DNA of 64,000 bases, taken from NCBI GenBank assembly GCA_023436585.1, contig JAEZIN010000024.1, positions 5,324 through 69,323 on the forward strand, written 5' to 3'. Below are positions 17,447-24,814 of the stretch, piece after piece. Numbering within the stretch: the stretch's first letter is position 1; each line of letters opens with the position of its first letter. The notes below the pieces were generated by a model, which had not been told where the DNA came from, made no database searches, and worked only from the letters and a program-made list of their open reading frames with translations. The position numbers and the translations under genes are program-made. This DNA comes from Bacillota bacterium. Its GTDB lineage: Bacteria; Bacillota; Clostridia; Christensenellales; Aristaeellaceae.

Positions 17447-18811
17447 ATGAAGACGCTGACGCCCCGGGAAACGGTGCGGGAACTGGACAGGTACATCATC
17501 GGCCAGGAGGAAGCCAAGCGGGCCGTGGCCATCGCGCTGCGCAACCGCTACCGCCGCGCCCAGGTGGATGAAAGCATAAGGGAAGAAATCTACCCCAAGA
17601 ACATTCTTATGATCGGGCCTACCGGCGTAGGCAAAACGGAGATTGCCCGCCGTCTGGCCAAGCTGGTGGACGCGCCCTTTGTGAAGGTGGAGGCCACCAA
17701 GTTTACCGAAGTGGGCTATGTAGGTAGGGACGTGGAAGGTATCATCCGCGATCTCACTGAAAACGCCGTGCGCATGGTGAAGGAAGAGTTCGAAAAAAAG
17801 GTTCAGCCAAGGGCCCAGGTGCTGGCGGAGGACCGGCTGGTGACCATCCTGACGCATCCGCCGAAGAAAAGCGGCGGCAATCCCCTGGAGTTTTTGCTGG
17901 GCAACAAAAAGGAGCCGGAGCTTTCTGGCGAGGAGCAGCAGAAGCTTTCCGCCAAAAAGGATGAAGTGCGTCAGCAGCTTTTGCGCGGCGAGCTGGAGGA
18001 CCGGGAGCTGGAGGTGGAAGTGGAGGAATCCATGCCACAGCTGGAGGTAGGCGGAAGCTCTATCAGCATCGGCGATATGATGGGCGGCATCATGCCCAAA
18101 AAGACGAAGATCCGCCGGGTGAAGGTGAAGGAAGCCAGGAAGATACTGCTGGCGGAAGAATCCCAAAAGCTGATCGACCAGGATGCCGTGCAGGAAGAGG
18201 CTGTCCGCCGTGCGGAACAGCATGGCATCGTGTTCATCGACGAGATCGACAAGATCGCTGGCCGTTCTTCCGGCCATGGGCCCGATGTGAGCCGCGAGGG
18301 TGTGCAGCGGGACATTCTGCCCATTGTGGAGGGCAGCACCGTTAACACCAAATACGGCGCTGTGCGTACGGATTTTATGCTCTTTATCGCGGCCGGCGCT
18401 TTCCATGTGGCCAAGGTAACAGACCTGATCCCCGAGCTCCAGGGCCGTTTCCCCGTACATGTGAACTTGAAAAGCCTGACCAGGGATGATTTTTCCAAAA
18501 TACTGACCCAGCCCGACAACGCCCTCACCCGTCAGTATGAGGCGCTGCTGGCAGTGGACAATGTGCACCTGCAGTTTGAAGAAAGCGCCATCGAAGCCAT
18601 TGCCGATGCGGCGCATGCCGCCAACGAATCCGGGGAGGATATCGGCGCACGCCGCCTGCACGCGGTGTTTGAGGACCTGCTGGAGGATATCTCCTTCAAC
18701 GCCGGCGGTGACAACATGCCGGATGTGCAGCTTAAGATTACGGGCGATTACGTAAAGGAACATCTCCATCGGGAAAACAAGAACACGGATGTGCGCAGAT
18801 TCATTTTGTAA
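17447..18811 (+). CDS. hslU: ATP-dependent protease HslUV, unfoldase subunit HslU
   Basis: A 454-residue AAA+ unfoldase that feeds substrates into HslV. Walker A is GPTGVGKT at 57-64 and Walker B GIVFIDEIDK near residue 262; the intermediate I-domain lies between them. The C-terminal DVRRFIL matches the tail that docks into HslV. ATG 17447 has GGAGG at 17434-17438. In many Bacillota codY follows; here a hairpin repeat and the SRP RNA follow instead. Confidence 0.96.
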   Translation: MKTLTPRETVRELDRYIIGQEEAKRAVAIALRNRYRRAQVDESIREEIYPKNILMIGPTGVGKTEIARRLAKLVDAPFVKVEATKFTEVGYVGRDVEGIIRDLTENAVRMVKEEFEKKVQPRAQVLAEDRLVTILTHPPKKSGGNPLEFLLGNKKEPELSGEEQQKLSAKKDEVRQQLLRGELEDRELEVEVEESMPQLEVGGSSISIGDMMGGIMPKKTKIRRVKVKEARKILLAEESQKLIDQDAVQEEAVRRAEQHGIVFIDEIDKIAGRSSGHGPDVSREGVQRDILPIVEGSTVNTKYGAVRTDFMLFIAAGAFHVAKVTDLIPELQGRFPVHVNLKSLTRDDFSKILTQPDNALTRQYEALLAVDNVHLQFEESAIEAIADAAHAANESGEDIGARRLHAVFEDLLEDISFNAGGDNMPDVQLKITGDYVKEHLHRENKNTDVRRFIL

Positions 18812-18816
18812 TGTAT

Positions 18817-18870
18817 TGCGGGGAGGGAACTTTTTGAAAAAAGTTCCCTCCCCGCACCCTTCCTGCAAAA
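18817..18870 (+). repeat. Hairpin repeat element, copy A
   Basis: A long inverted repeat, TGCGGGGAGGGAACTTTTT (18817-18835) against its exact complement at 18838-18856, is followed by a CGCACCCTTCC...AAAACTT tail. It sits 6 bases after hslU. A second element with the same architecture and related tail lies at 23098-23158. It may also act as a terminator, but no T-run follows. Confidence 0.65.
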
Positions 18871-18948
18871 CTTGTATTGGGGAAAGGATTATGATTTTTG
18901 CTTCTGACATCTGTTGGTGAAGCAAATATGGCATGTTTTGTTTGGGGG

Positions 18949-18977
18949 TTGCAATTTTGCTCTGTTTCTAGTAGAAT
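18949..18977 (+). promoter_or_regulatory. Promoter of the SRP RNA gene
   Basis: TTGCAA at 18949-18954 and TAGAAT at 18972-18977 with a 17-base spacer. The predicted start, about 7 bases on, coincides with the base of the terminal RNA stem at 18985. Confidence 0.7.
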
Positions 18978-18984
18978 AATTAAG

Positions 18985-19116
18985 CCGCATCATGATGATG
19001 GTCGGGTCCCGTGCGATTCCATGGTGTGAACCCTGTCAGGTCCGGAAGGAAGCAGCAGTAAGCGCAAGTTGGAAGGTGCTGCGGGGTTGCCTGGTCTGAA
19101 TGATGTGGTGTTTTTT
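18985..19116 (+). ncRNA. ffs: Bacterial signal recognition particle RNA, small (4.5S-like) type
   Basis: The conserved SRP core GTCAGGTCCGGAAGGAAGC-type tip (19035-19054, GGAAGG tetraloop side) is present, flanked by the pairing strands around CCATGGTGTGAACCC and GGTGCTGCGGGG. A terminal stem pairs CCGCATCAT (18985-18993) with ATGATGTGG (19100-19108), and TTTTTT follows at 19111-19116. There is no Alu domain, so it is the short form. With Ffh it targets nascent membrane proteins. Confidence 0.92.
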
Positions 19117-19136
19117 ATTCCGGATTCATTGCTTTT

Positions 19137-19167
19137 AAAAGGGAACGCGCATGGCGTTCCCTTTTTT
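19137..19167. terminator. Bidirectional rho-independent terminator
   Basis: Stem GGGAACGC (19141-19148) / GCGTTCCC (19154-19161), with AAAA before and TTTTTT after. It can stop read-through from the SRP RNA side and ends the minus-strand NAD(P)-binding protein gene, whose stop is at 19186. Confidence 0.85.
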
Positions 19168-19185
19168 CATTTCTCTGTTGGGCTG

Positions 19186-19842
19186 TCAGCTCTTTGCGGA
19201 ACAGACCAGGGGAGCCTTGTGCAGCCATTTTTCGGTAATCATTTGATGCATGATAAAGTTCACCAGATCGGCCCGATCGATTTTCATCCCGTGCAGTTTA
19301 TGATCATCCGCTATGACATGGCCTGTAGGCGCGCCTTTTGTGATGGCCGGCGGCCTGATCATGATCCAGTTGAGGCTTGAACGCGACAGAATTTGACTTT
19401 CCTTTGTTTTGATATCAAGAATATACTTGGCGGTGGCATTGAGCATGAACCTGAGGAATTTTTGCCGGGCGTTGAATTTTTCAGCAATGTTCAGTGGCGT
19501 TGCGGCGCCGCTCAGCCATATCACCTTTTTTATTTGTTCCCTCTCTAAAGTGGCCACAAAGCTGTTCATTGCTTCCACCATGGAACGTGTATACTCGGGA
19601 ATGTTCTTCGGTCTTTTGGTCGTGGGTCCGATGGCCGACAGCACAATTTCGGCACCTGCTATCGTTTGCGCCACTTTTGCGGGATCGCAATAATCTCCCT
19701 CTACCACTTCCACCATGCTGGCCATCGGGCCAAGCTTTTCAGGGTGACGGACCAGCACCCTGACCTGATGGCCCTGCCCGATGCATTCTTTCAGAATTTC
19801 TTCTCCCACATATCCTGTGGAACCCAGCAGTGCTATCTTCAT
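19186..19842 (-). CDS. NAD(P)H-binding atypical short-chain dehydrogenase family protein
   Basis: A 218-residue Rossmann protein of the NmrA/NAD(P)H-binding (SDR_a5-like) type. The N-terminal MKIALLGSTGYVGEE carries the glycine motif G7-x-x-G10-x-x-G13. Later LSAIGPTTKR and a lysine in VIWLSGAA-type context fit atypical SDRs, which may be reductases or redox-sensing regulators. GGAGG is at 19851-19855 on the minus strand. A strong promoter overlapped by a palindrome lies upstream, suggesting inducible expression. The substrate is unknown. Confidence 0.8.
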   Translation of the reverse strand: MKIALLGSTGYVGEEILKECIGQGHQVRVLVRHPEKLGPMASMVEVVEGDYCDPAKVAQTIAGAEIVLSAIGPTTKRPKNIPEYTRSMVEAMNSFVATLEREQIKKVIWLSGAATPLNIAEKFNARQKFLRFMLNATAKYILDIKTKESQILSRSSLNWIMIRPPAITKGAPTGHVIADDHKLHGMKIDRADLVNFIMHQMITEKWLHKAPLVCSAKS

Positions 19843-19920
19843 TAATATTTCCTCCCTGGCAACAGGTCATTGACAGAGGTATATTTCTATCATACAATAA
19901 ATAATGGAAAAGTATACCAA

Positions 19921-19965
19921 TAGCATACTATACACATAGTATACTACGGTCTGTTACTGTGTCAA
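19921..19965 (-). promoter_or_regulatory. Promoter with overlapping palindromic operator for the NAD(P)-binding protein gene
   Basis: On the minus strand TTGACA (19965-19960) and TATACT (19943-19938) are 16 bases apart. The -10 lies inside an inverted repeat of TAGCATACTA (19921-19930) and TAGTATACTA (19937-19946), 9 of 10 matching, centre TACACA. A related half-site AGTATAC is at 19911. A HxlR- or MarR-type repressor is a reasonable guess; no such gene is adjacent. Confidence 0.7.
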
Positions 19966-20162
19966 CAGGAGATTCTTCATGGACGGGAAAACCTATAAAA
20001 TACTTTGTCTTGTTTGCTCCGGGCATTGATATGATAGTACAGGTTCATCACTGTAAAGAAAATCCTTCCAGGCAATACGCGAAAAGTGCAGTATTTGCCT
20101 TGTTAACAGGGAACGATTTTGTTACAATATAATAGTTCATTCGGTTTTGAGGAGGGTGCAGT
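19966..20162 (+). other. Leader region of glyA
   Basis: Together with the operator region before it, this completes a 320-base gap without genes. It holds an AT-rich stretch and ATATAAT at about 20126-20132, which may be the glyA -10, but no convincing -35 at the right distance. No riboswitch structure was recognised. Confidence 0.35.
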
Positions 20163-21398
20163 ATGAAATTTGAAGCCATCAGGAATGCGGACCCCGAATT
20201 GGCAAAAGTAATGGAGCTGGAGCTTACAAGGCAGCGGGAGCATATTGAGCTGATCGCGTCGGAAAACTTTGTGTCTCCCGCGGTATTGGCGGCCATGGGC
20301 ACGCATCTGACCAATAAATATGCGGAGGGTTATCCCGGCAAGCGTTACTATGGCGGCTGCCAGTACGTAGACATGGCGGAGAACCTGGCCCGCGACCGTG
20401 CCAAGCAGATATTCGGCGCGGATCATGCCAACGTGCAGCCCCACAGCGGCGCACAGGCCAATATGGCGGTCTGTTTTGCCATGCTGGGCTACGGCGATAC
20501 GGTGCTGGGCATGAACTTAAGCCACGGCGGGCACTTGACCCACGGCAGCCCTGTTAACATGAGCGGCAAGTACTTCAAGTTTGTTCCCTACGGCGTGGAG
20601 CCGGGGACCGAGCGCATCGATTATGACCATGTGATGGACATCGCCAGGGAAGCCAAACCAAAGATGATCGTGGCCGGCGCCTCCGCCTATCCCCGGATCA
20701 TAGAGTTTGACAAGCTGCGTCAAATCGCCGACGCGGTGGGCGCGATGCTGATGGTGGATATGGCACACATTGCCGGGCTGATTGCCGCCGGGGAGCATCC
20801 AAGCCCCGTGCCCTACGCCGATTTTGTGACCACCACCACCCACAAGACGCTGCGCGGGCCCAGGGGCGGCATGATCCTGTGCAGGGAGCAGTACGCCAAG
20901 GACATCGACAAGGCCATCTTCCCGGGCACCCAGGGCGGCCCGCTGGAGCATATCATTGCCGCCAAGGCGGTATGCTTCAAGGAGGCCATGGAGCCGGGCT
21001 TCAAGGCATACCAGCATCAAATCATACTGAACGCCAAGGCCATGGAGGAGGCTTTCCGTTCGGAGGGCATCCGCATGGTATCCGGCGGAACAGATAATCA
21101 CCTGATGCTCCTGGACTTCACTGGGTCAGAAATGACCGGCAAGGAGCTGGAACGGCTTCTAGGCCTGGCCAACATCACCGTGAACAAGAACACCGTGCCC
21201 AACGAGCAGCGCAGTCCGTTTGTTACCAGCGGCATACGTGTGGGCACCCCGGCGGTCACCACCAGGGGCCTTCGGGAGCCGGAGATGAAGAAGGTAGTAT
21301 CCTTCATTGCCCGCATCATTAAGGATGGGGAAAGCGCCTGCCCCGCCGTGAAGGAAGAAGCCGTGGCGCTGATGAAGAATTATCCCTTGTACGAGTAA
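20163..21398 (+). CDS. glyA: Serine hydroxymethyltransferase
   Basis: A 411-residue PLP enzyme that interconverts serine and glycine while charging tetrahydrofolate with a one-carbon unit. The PLP lysine is Lys228 in VTTTTHKTLRGPRGG; SENFVSPA, YAEGYPGKRYYGG and VQPHSGAQAN are all intact. Length is normal. AGGAGGG lies 7 bases before the ATG. It supplies methylene-tetrahydrofolate, the cofactor also used by TrmFO encoded upstream, and nearby folT imports folate. Confidence 0.97.
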   Translation: MKFEAIRNADPELAKVMELELTRQREHIELIASENFVSPAVLAAMGTHLTNKYAEGYPGKRYYGGCQYVDMAENLARDRAKQIFGADHANVQPHSGAQANMAVCFAMLGYGDTVLGMNLSHGGHLTHGSPVNMSGKYFKFVPYGVEPGTERIDYDHVMDIAREAKPKMIVAGASAYPRIIEFDKLRQIADAVGAMLMVDMAHIAGLIAAGEHPSPVPYADFVTTTTHKTLRGPRGGMILCREQYAKDIDKAIFPGTQGGPLEHIIAAKAVCFKEAMEPGFKAYQHQIILNAKAMEEAFRSEGIRMVSGGTDNHLMLLDFTGSEMTGKELERLLGLANITVNKNTVPNEQRSPFVTSGIRVGTPAVTTRGLREPEMKKVVSFIARIIKDGESACPAVKEEAVALMKNYPLYE

Positions 21399-21412
21399 CC
21401 CATGGCATGCAA

Positions 21413-21437
21413 ATGCCCCCGGCGTGACCGGGGGCAT
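21413..21437. terminator. Rho-independent terminator between converging glyA and yhbY
   Basis: Perfect 10-bp stem ATGCCCCCGG (21413-21422) / CCGGGGGCAT (21428-21437), followed by CTTGTTATT. It lies 14 bases after glyA and just before the end of the minus-strand yhbY. Confidence 0.75.
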
Positions 21438-21441
21438 CTTG

Positions 21442-21735
21442 TTATTCAAAGAAAATCTTCTGCTTGTCCCTGCTTTGACGGTAGATGACGAACCGGCTGC
21501 CGATGCATTGCACAGGCTCGGCACCCGTCTGTTCGCACAAGGCCTGGCAGGCTTCCCTGGCGTCCATGGGCGCGCCTTTTTGCACGCTGCACTTGATCAG
21601 CTCCCTGGCCTCCAGCGCATCGTAGGCCTGCTTGATGGTATTGGGAATGACGCCTTCCTTGCCGATGTACAAAATGGTATCCATGGTGTTGGCCAGGCTG
21701 CGAAGATAGGCCCGCTGCTTGCTGGTGAGGCTCAT
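21442..21735 (-). CDS. yhbY: YhbY/CRM-domain RNA-binding protein
   Basis: A 97-residue single CRM-domain protein associated with ribosome assembly. MSLTSKQRAYLRSLAN and ILYIGKEGV...AYDALEARELIK are family hallmarks; the GxxG-like RNA loop is represented by GKEG. It lies 15 bases after obg on the minus strand, a conserved obg-yhbY pairing, so the two are probably co-transcribed. Confidence 0.9.
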   Translation of the reverse strand: MSLTSKQRAYLRSLANTMDTILYIGKEGVIPNTIKQAYDALEARELIKCSVQKGAPMDAREACQALCEQTGAEPVQCIGSRFVIYRQSRDKQKIFFE

Positions 21736-21750
21736 TTTTCTTTTGCTCCT

Positions 21751-23019
21751 TTATTCCACAAAGTCAAATTCCATATCCTCGATGCGTACGGTATCGCCTT
21801 CCTTGGCCCCGGCCTCCCTAAGCGCATCGATGACGCCCATGCGCCTTAGCGTACGGTGGAACCAGTTCATGCTCTCTTCCTCGCTGAAGTTGACGCTGTC
21901 CAGCAGCCGCACCATGGCCGGACCGGTGACATCGTACACACCGTCTTCCTTGGAGACAGTGAAGCCGCCTTTTTCGTCGATCTCAAGGTGCACCTCCTCC
22001 ACTTCAAAGGGAGCGGGAGGGGGAAGGGTGTTCAAAAGCCGGCTGGTGGCATCCATCAGCTCGTCAAAGCCCTGGCGCGTGGCGGCGCTGACCGCGAAAA
22101 CAGGCATGTCCTTCCCGGCCACATGCTCGCGCATGCGCTGCACATTCGCTTGTGCCTCGGGCAGGTCGCACTTGTTGCATACCACGATCTGCGGGCGCAG
22201 GGACAAATCGCCGTATTGGGCCAGCTCTTTGTTGATCTGCTCATAATCCTCAATGGGGTCCCGGCCCTCGCTGCCGGAGATGTCCACCACATGCAATAAA
22301 AGCCTTGTGCGCTCCACATGGCGCAAAAAGTCCAGCCCCAGGCCTACTCCTTCGCTGGCGCCTTCCACAAGGCCGGGAATATCGGCCATGACAAAGTCGT
22401 TGCCGTGATGGCGGACGATGCCAAGGTTGGGCGTAAGCGTGGTGAAGTGATAGTTGGCGATTTTGGGCCGGGCGGCCGTGACCACCGACAATATGGTGCT
22501 CTTGCCTACGTTGGGATAGCCGACAAGCCCCACATCCGCAATGGTTTTCAGCTCCAGCAAAAAGGATCTGATTTCTGTTTTGGTGCCGGGCTTGGCGAAG
22601 TTGGGGGCCTGGCGTGTGGGCGTGGCAAAACGGCCGTTGCCCCAGCCGCCCCGGCCGCCTTTTAACAGCACCTTTTCCTGGCCGGGCGAGAACATATCGG
22701 CTACCACAGAGCCTGTCTCCTGATCCTTGACGACGGTGCCTACCGGAACCTTGATAATCAGGTTTTCGCCTTTCTTGCCGGTGCAGCGGCCTCCTGCGCC
22801 GTCGGTGCCGTTCTCGGCGGTATATTTCGTTTTAAAGCGGAAATCCAAAAGGGTGTGCATGTTGCCGTCGGCCAAAAGAACGACATCGCCGCCTACGCCG
22901 CCGTCGCCGCCATCCGGACCGCCGTTTAACACAAATTTCTCCCGGTGAAAAGATACACAGCCGTTGCCGCCGTTGCCGGCCTTGGCCGTGATGGTCACAT
23001 GATCAACAAAAAGGGACAC
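21751..23019 (-). CDS. obg: GTPase Obg/CgtA
   Basis: A 422-residue GTPase of late 50S assembly and stress signalling. The glycine-rich Obg fold (1-158) has AGNGGNG and GGDGGVGGD; G1 is GYPNVGKS (167-174), G3 DIPG (213-216), G4 NKCD (282-285); a C-terminal OCT domain covers about 350-422. GTG at 23019 is chosen: GGAGG at 23030-23026 on the minus strand is 6 bases away, and the protein then begins like other Obg (SLFVDHVTITAKAG). The usual upstream rplU-rpmA genes are absent here. Confidence 0.96.
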   Translation of the reverse strand: MSLFVDHVTITAKAGNGGNGCVSFHREKFVLNGGPDGGDGGVGGDVVLLADGNMHTLLDFRFKTKYTAENGTDGAGGRCTGKKGENLIIKVPVGTVVKDQETGSVVADMFSPGQEKVLLKGGRGGWGNGRFATPTRQAPNFAKPGTKTEIRSFLLELKTIADVGLVGYPNVGKSTILSVVTAARPKIANYHFTTLTPNLGIVRHHGNDFVMADIPGLVEGASEGVGLGLDFLRHVERTRLLLHVVDISGSEGRDPIEDYEQINKELAQYGDLSLRPQIVVCNKCDLPEAQANVQRMREHVAGKDMPVFAVSAATRQGFDELMDATSRLLNTLPPPAPFEVEEVHLEIDEKGGFTVSKEDGVYDVTGPAMVRLLDSVNFSEEESMNWFHRTLRRMGVIDALREAGAKEGDTVRIEDMEFDFVE

Positions 23020-23097
23020 AGTGTTCCTCCTATCCAAATACAGCCAGAGTTTTCATGCCATAGCTTTTCCATTATACCATGAAAAGAATCACGCGAA

Positions 23098-23158
23098 AAG
23101 GGCAAGGGAACCTCCTTTTGCAAAAGGAGGTTCCCCTGCACCTCTTAAGGAAAACCTT
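23098..23158. repeat. Hairpin repeat element, copy B
   Basis: A perfect 30-base palindrome has arms GGGAACCTCCTTTTG (23106-23120) and CAAAAGGAGGTTCCC (23121-23135), with the tail CTGCACCTCTTAAGGAAAACCTT. Copy A at 18817 shares the GGGAAC...GTTCCC outer stem and the GCACC-CTT...AAAACTT tail while the inner stem differs, as in compensating repeat families. It lies between nth and obg. Confidence 0.65.
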
Positions 23159-23160
23159 GC

Positions 23161-23826
23161 TTATGCTTCCTTCGAAGTTGCAGATGTTTTGGCGGAAGCT
23201 TTTTTTAAGTTCTTATAGTGGCGGCACAGCGCACCCAGCGTGCAGCTTTCGCAATCTGGTCGCTGGGCATGGCACACCCTGCGCCCATGAAAGATGAGCC
23301 AGTGATGGGCATCCCGCCAGTCTGCCTTGGGGATGGCCTTTTGAAGCTGCTTTTCCGTTTCTTCGACCGTTTTGGCGGTGACCAGCCCCAATCGGTTGCT
23401 GACGCGGAACACATGCGTATCCACCGCGATAGCGGGGATATTGAAGGCGTTGGCCAGCACCACGTTGGCCGTTTTGCGGCCTACGCCCGGCAGCTTTGTC
23501 AGTTCCTCCATGGTTTGGGGCACCTGTCCGCCATAAAGTACCACCAGGTCCCGGCAAGCCATAACAATATTGGCAGCCTTGCTTTTAAAGCCGCAGCTTT
23601 TCACCATGGGATACAGTTCCTCCGGCGTGGCGGCGGCCATTGTTAATGCATCCGGGTAAACGGCAAACACGGCGGGAGTAACCTTGTTTACCTGTTTGTC
23701 GGTGCACTGGGCCGATAAAATGGTAGACACCAGCGTTTCATACGGGTTGGTGAAATTCAGCTCCGGCTTGGGCTGGGGGTACAGGCGGTTTAGCTCCGCC
23801 AGGATGGCCTTTTTGGAAACGGGCAT
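23161..23826 (-). CDS. nth: Endonuclease III (DNA glycosylase/AP lyase)
   Basis: A 221-residue base-excision repair enzyme for oxidised pyrimidines. The helix-hairpin-helix LPGVGRKTA (112-120) carries catalytic Lys118, Asp136 is in AVDTHVFRVSNRLG, and the 4Fe-4S cluster C-x6-C-x2-C-x5-C is complete (Cys185, 192, 195, 201). The Lys/Ala-rich tail after 204 is slightly longer than usual. Upstream is folT, 33 bases away. Confidence 0.96.
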   Translation of the reverse strand: MPVSKKAILAELNRLYPQPKPELNFTNPYETLVSTILSAQCTDKQVNKVTPAVFAVYPDALTMAAATPEELYPMVKSCGFKSKAANIVMACRDLVVLYGGQVPQTMEELTKLPGVGRKTANVVLANAFNIPAIAVDTHVFRVSNRLGLVTAKTVEETEKQLQKAIPKADWRDAHHWLIFHGRRVCHAQRPDCESCTLGALCRHYKNLKKASAKTSATSKEA

Positions 23827-23859
23827 GGGGGAGGCCTCCTATAGAAATAGTCCGTTCTG

Positions 23860-24420
23860 TCAGGCTTCAAACATGCGCAAGGAGGAGGGCATGCGCTTGA
23901 ACAGCAAGCCGATCTCCATCAGTAACAGCGCGTTTACGGGAAGTTGGGCAACGTTCTTGGCCAGCCGGACAGGGAAGAGCGCGATAAAAGCTTTGCCCTG
24001 AAGAATGGACAGCCAATAAGTATTGAGCAGAAGGTAGCACACGACGGTAATTATCAGTTCGCATACGAGCAAACGAAGCCAGACAGCCTTCGAGGCAAAG
24101 GAAAAATCCTTATACTTTCTGCGAAGAAACAAGCCGTATATCAACCCGATTACCACGTTGGTGATGGTGAAGCCGGGGAAATACGACCCGCCGGTGGGAA
24201 TAACAAAAAAGCTCACCACATCCCCCAGACCGCCTACCAGAGCGCCGTGGACCGGGCCCAGCAGCATGGATGCGGCAGCAATGGGTAGGAAGGTGAAGCT
24301 GATACGGAGCCAGGCTGCGACGTTGATAGTCAATAAGCGCGTAACAACCTGCAAGGCAATCATAATGGCCAACAGTGTTAACACCTGGGGTTTGGCAAAG
24401 GAACGCAAAGACTTTTGCAT
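23860..24420 (-). CDS. folT: ECF transporter S component, folate-specific (FolT-like)
   Basis: A 186-residue membrane protein with about six helices, the substrate-binding subunit of an energy-coupling factor importer. Typical features: ALQVVTRLLTINVAAWLRISF, ASMLLGPVHGALVGGLGD and GGSYFPGFTI. AAAGGAGG lies just upstream of the ATG at 24420, so a longer in-frame start at 24483 is rejected. The THF riboswitch upstream identifies the substrate as folate (known association of this riboswitch with folT). The shared EcfAA'T module is not in the window. Confidence 0.9.
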   Translation of the reverse strand: MQKSLRSFAKPQVLTLLAIMIALQVVTRLLTINVAAWLRISFTFLPIAAASMLLGPVHGALVGGLGDVVSFFVIPTGGSYFPGFTITNVVIGLIYGLFLRRKYKDFSFASKAVWLRLLVCELIITVVCYLLLNTYWLSILQGKAFIALFPVRLAKNVAQLPVNALLLMEIGLLFKRMPSSLRMFEA

Positions 24421-24432
24421 GGCAATCCTCCT

Positions 24433-24463
24433 TTCGAATCTTGGGTAGCCCAAAAAAGATTCG
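24433..24463 (-). promoter_or_regulatory. RBS-proximal bulged hairpin, likely expression platform of the THF riboswitch
   Basis: In the minus-strand RNA CGAAUC pairs with GAUUCG and, after a bulge of U, UUGGG pairs with CCCAA. The stem ends directly at AAAGGAGG, the folT ribosome site. The segment AUUCGAA at its 3' edge (24439-24433) is exactly complementary to UUCGAAU in the riboswitch 3' part (24546-24540), so two exclusive structures are possible. Confidence 0.5.
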
Positions 24464-24543
24464 CTAGGGGCGCCCATGAGCATGAAGCAGTGGGATGCGG
24501 CTATGGGGTATTTTGATATAGCGGGTACTATCGACTGCTATTC

Positions 24544-24646
24544 GAATTATTCCCTTGGGCACCGCACAGAAGGGAGACCCTTCCGTTTCGTTTCATGACA
24601 ACTCCCCGTTCATGAACACTTGACGCGCCCAAACCTACTCTGCCTT
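24544..24646 (-). ncRNA. THF (tetrahydrofolate) riboswitch
   Basis: On the minus strand the conserved blocks occur in order: GAGUAG (24640-24635), GCGUCAAGUG (24627-24618), hairpin UUCAUGA...UCAUGAA (24616-24592) with loop ACGGGGAGUUG, an extra hairpin GGAAGGG/CCCUUC, and GUGCGGUG (24567-24560). P2 closes as UUGGGC with GCCCAA (24560-24555). The loop GAGUU can pair with AAUUC (about 24548-24544) as the family pseudoknot. It precedes folT, a known THF-riboswitch target. Confidence 0.85.
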
Positions 24647-24678
24647 ACACGAATCACGCAGGGCTGCTGCGTGATGCC

Positions 24679-24707
24679 ATTGTACAGGATTTGTGAATCA
24701 TTCGCAA
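24679..24707 (-). promoter_or_regulatory. Promoter of the THF riboswitch-folT transcript
   Basis: On the minus strand TTGCGA (24707-24702) and TACAAT (24684-24679) are separated by exactly 17 bases. Transcription would begin near 24672, inside a 9-bp hairpin (24653-24675), just before the riboswitch. Confidence 0.65.
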
Positions 24708-24814
24708 GCATCGCCATAAATGTTCTTTTGCTGTTCCACCCTTGCGGGAATGGGGGGAAAGCAGGTAGAATGAAGAAAAGTCCTGCGCTTCGCGGGAGAG
24801 GGATGGATTTACCG

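Noticed and set aside
18817..18856. Simple terminator for hslU
   Set aside because: The stem is perfect but is not followed by a T-run, and a related element with the same tail lies elsewhere, so a repeat is the better call.
17429..18934. Long open frame antisense to hslU (501 codons)
   Set aside because: It is a shadow of the highly conserved hslU gene and extends into the hairpin repeat; no start signal.
19966..20162. Riboswitch or T-box upstream of glyA
   Set aside because: No T-box sequence, glycine-aptamer motif or THF core was found in this gap.
24653..24675. Terminator between folT and icd
   Set aside because: The 9-bp stem has no T-run on either strand and lies at the predicted folT transcription start, so it is more likely a 5' leader stem.
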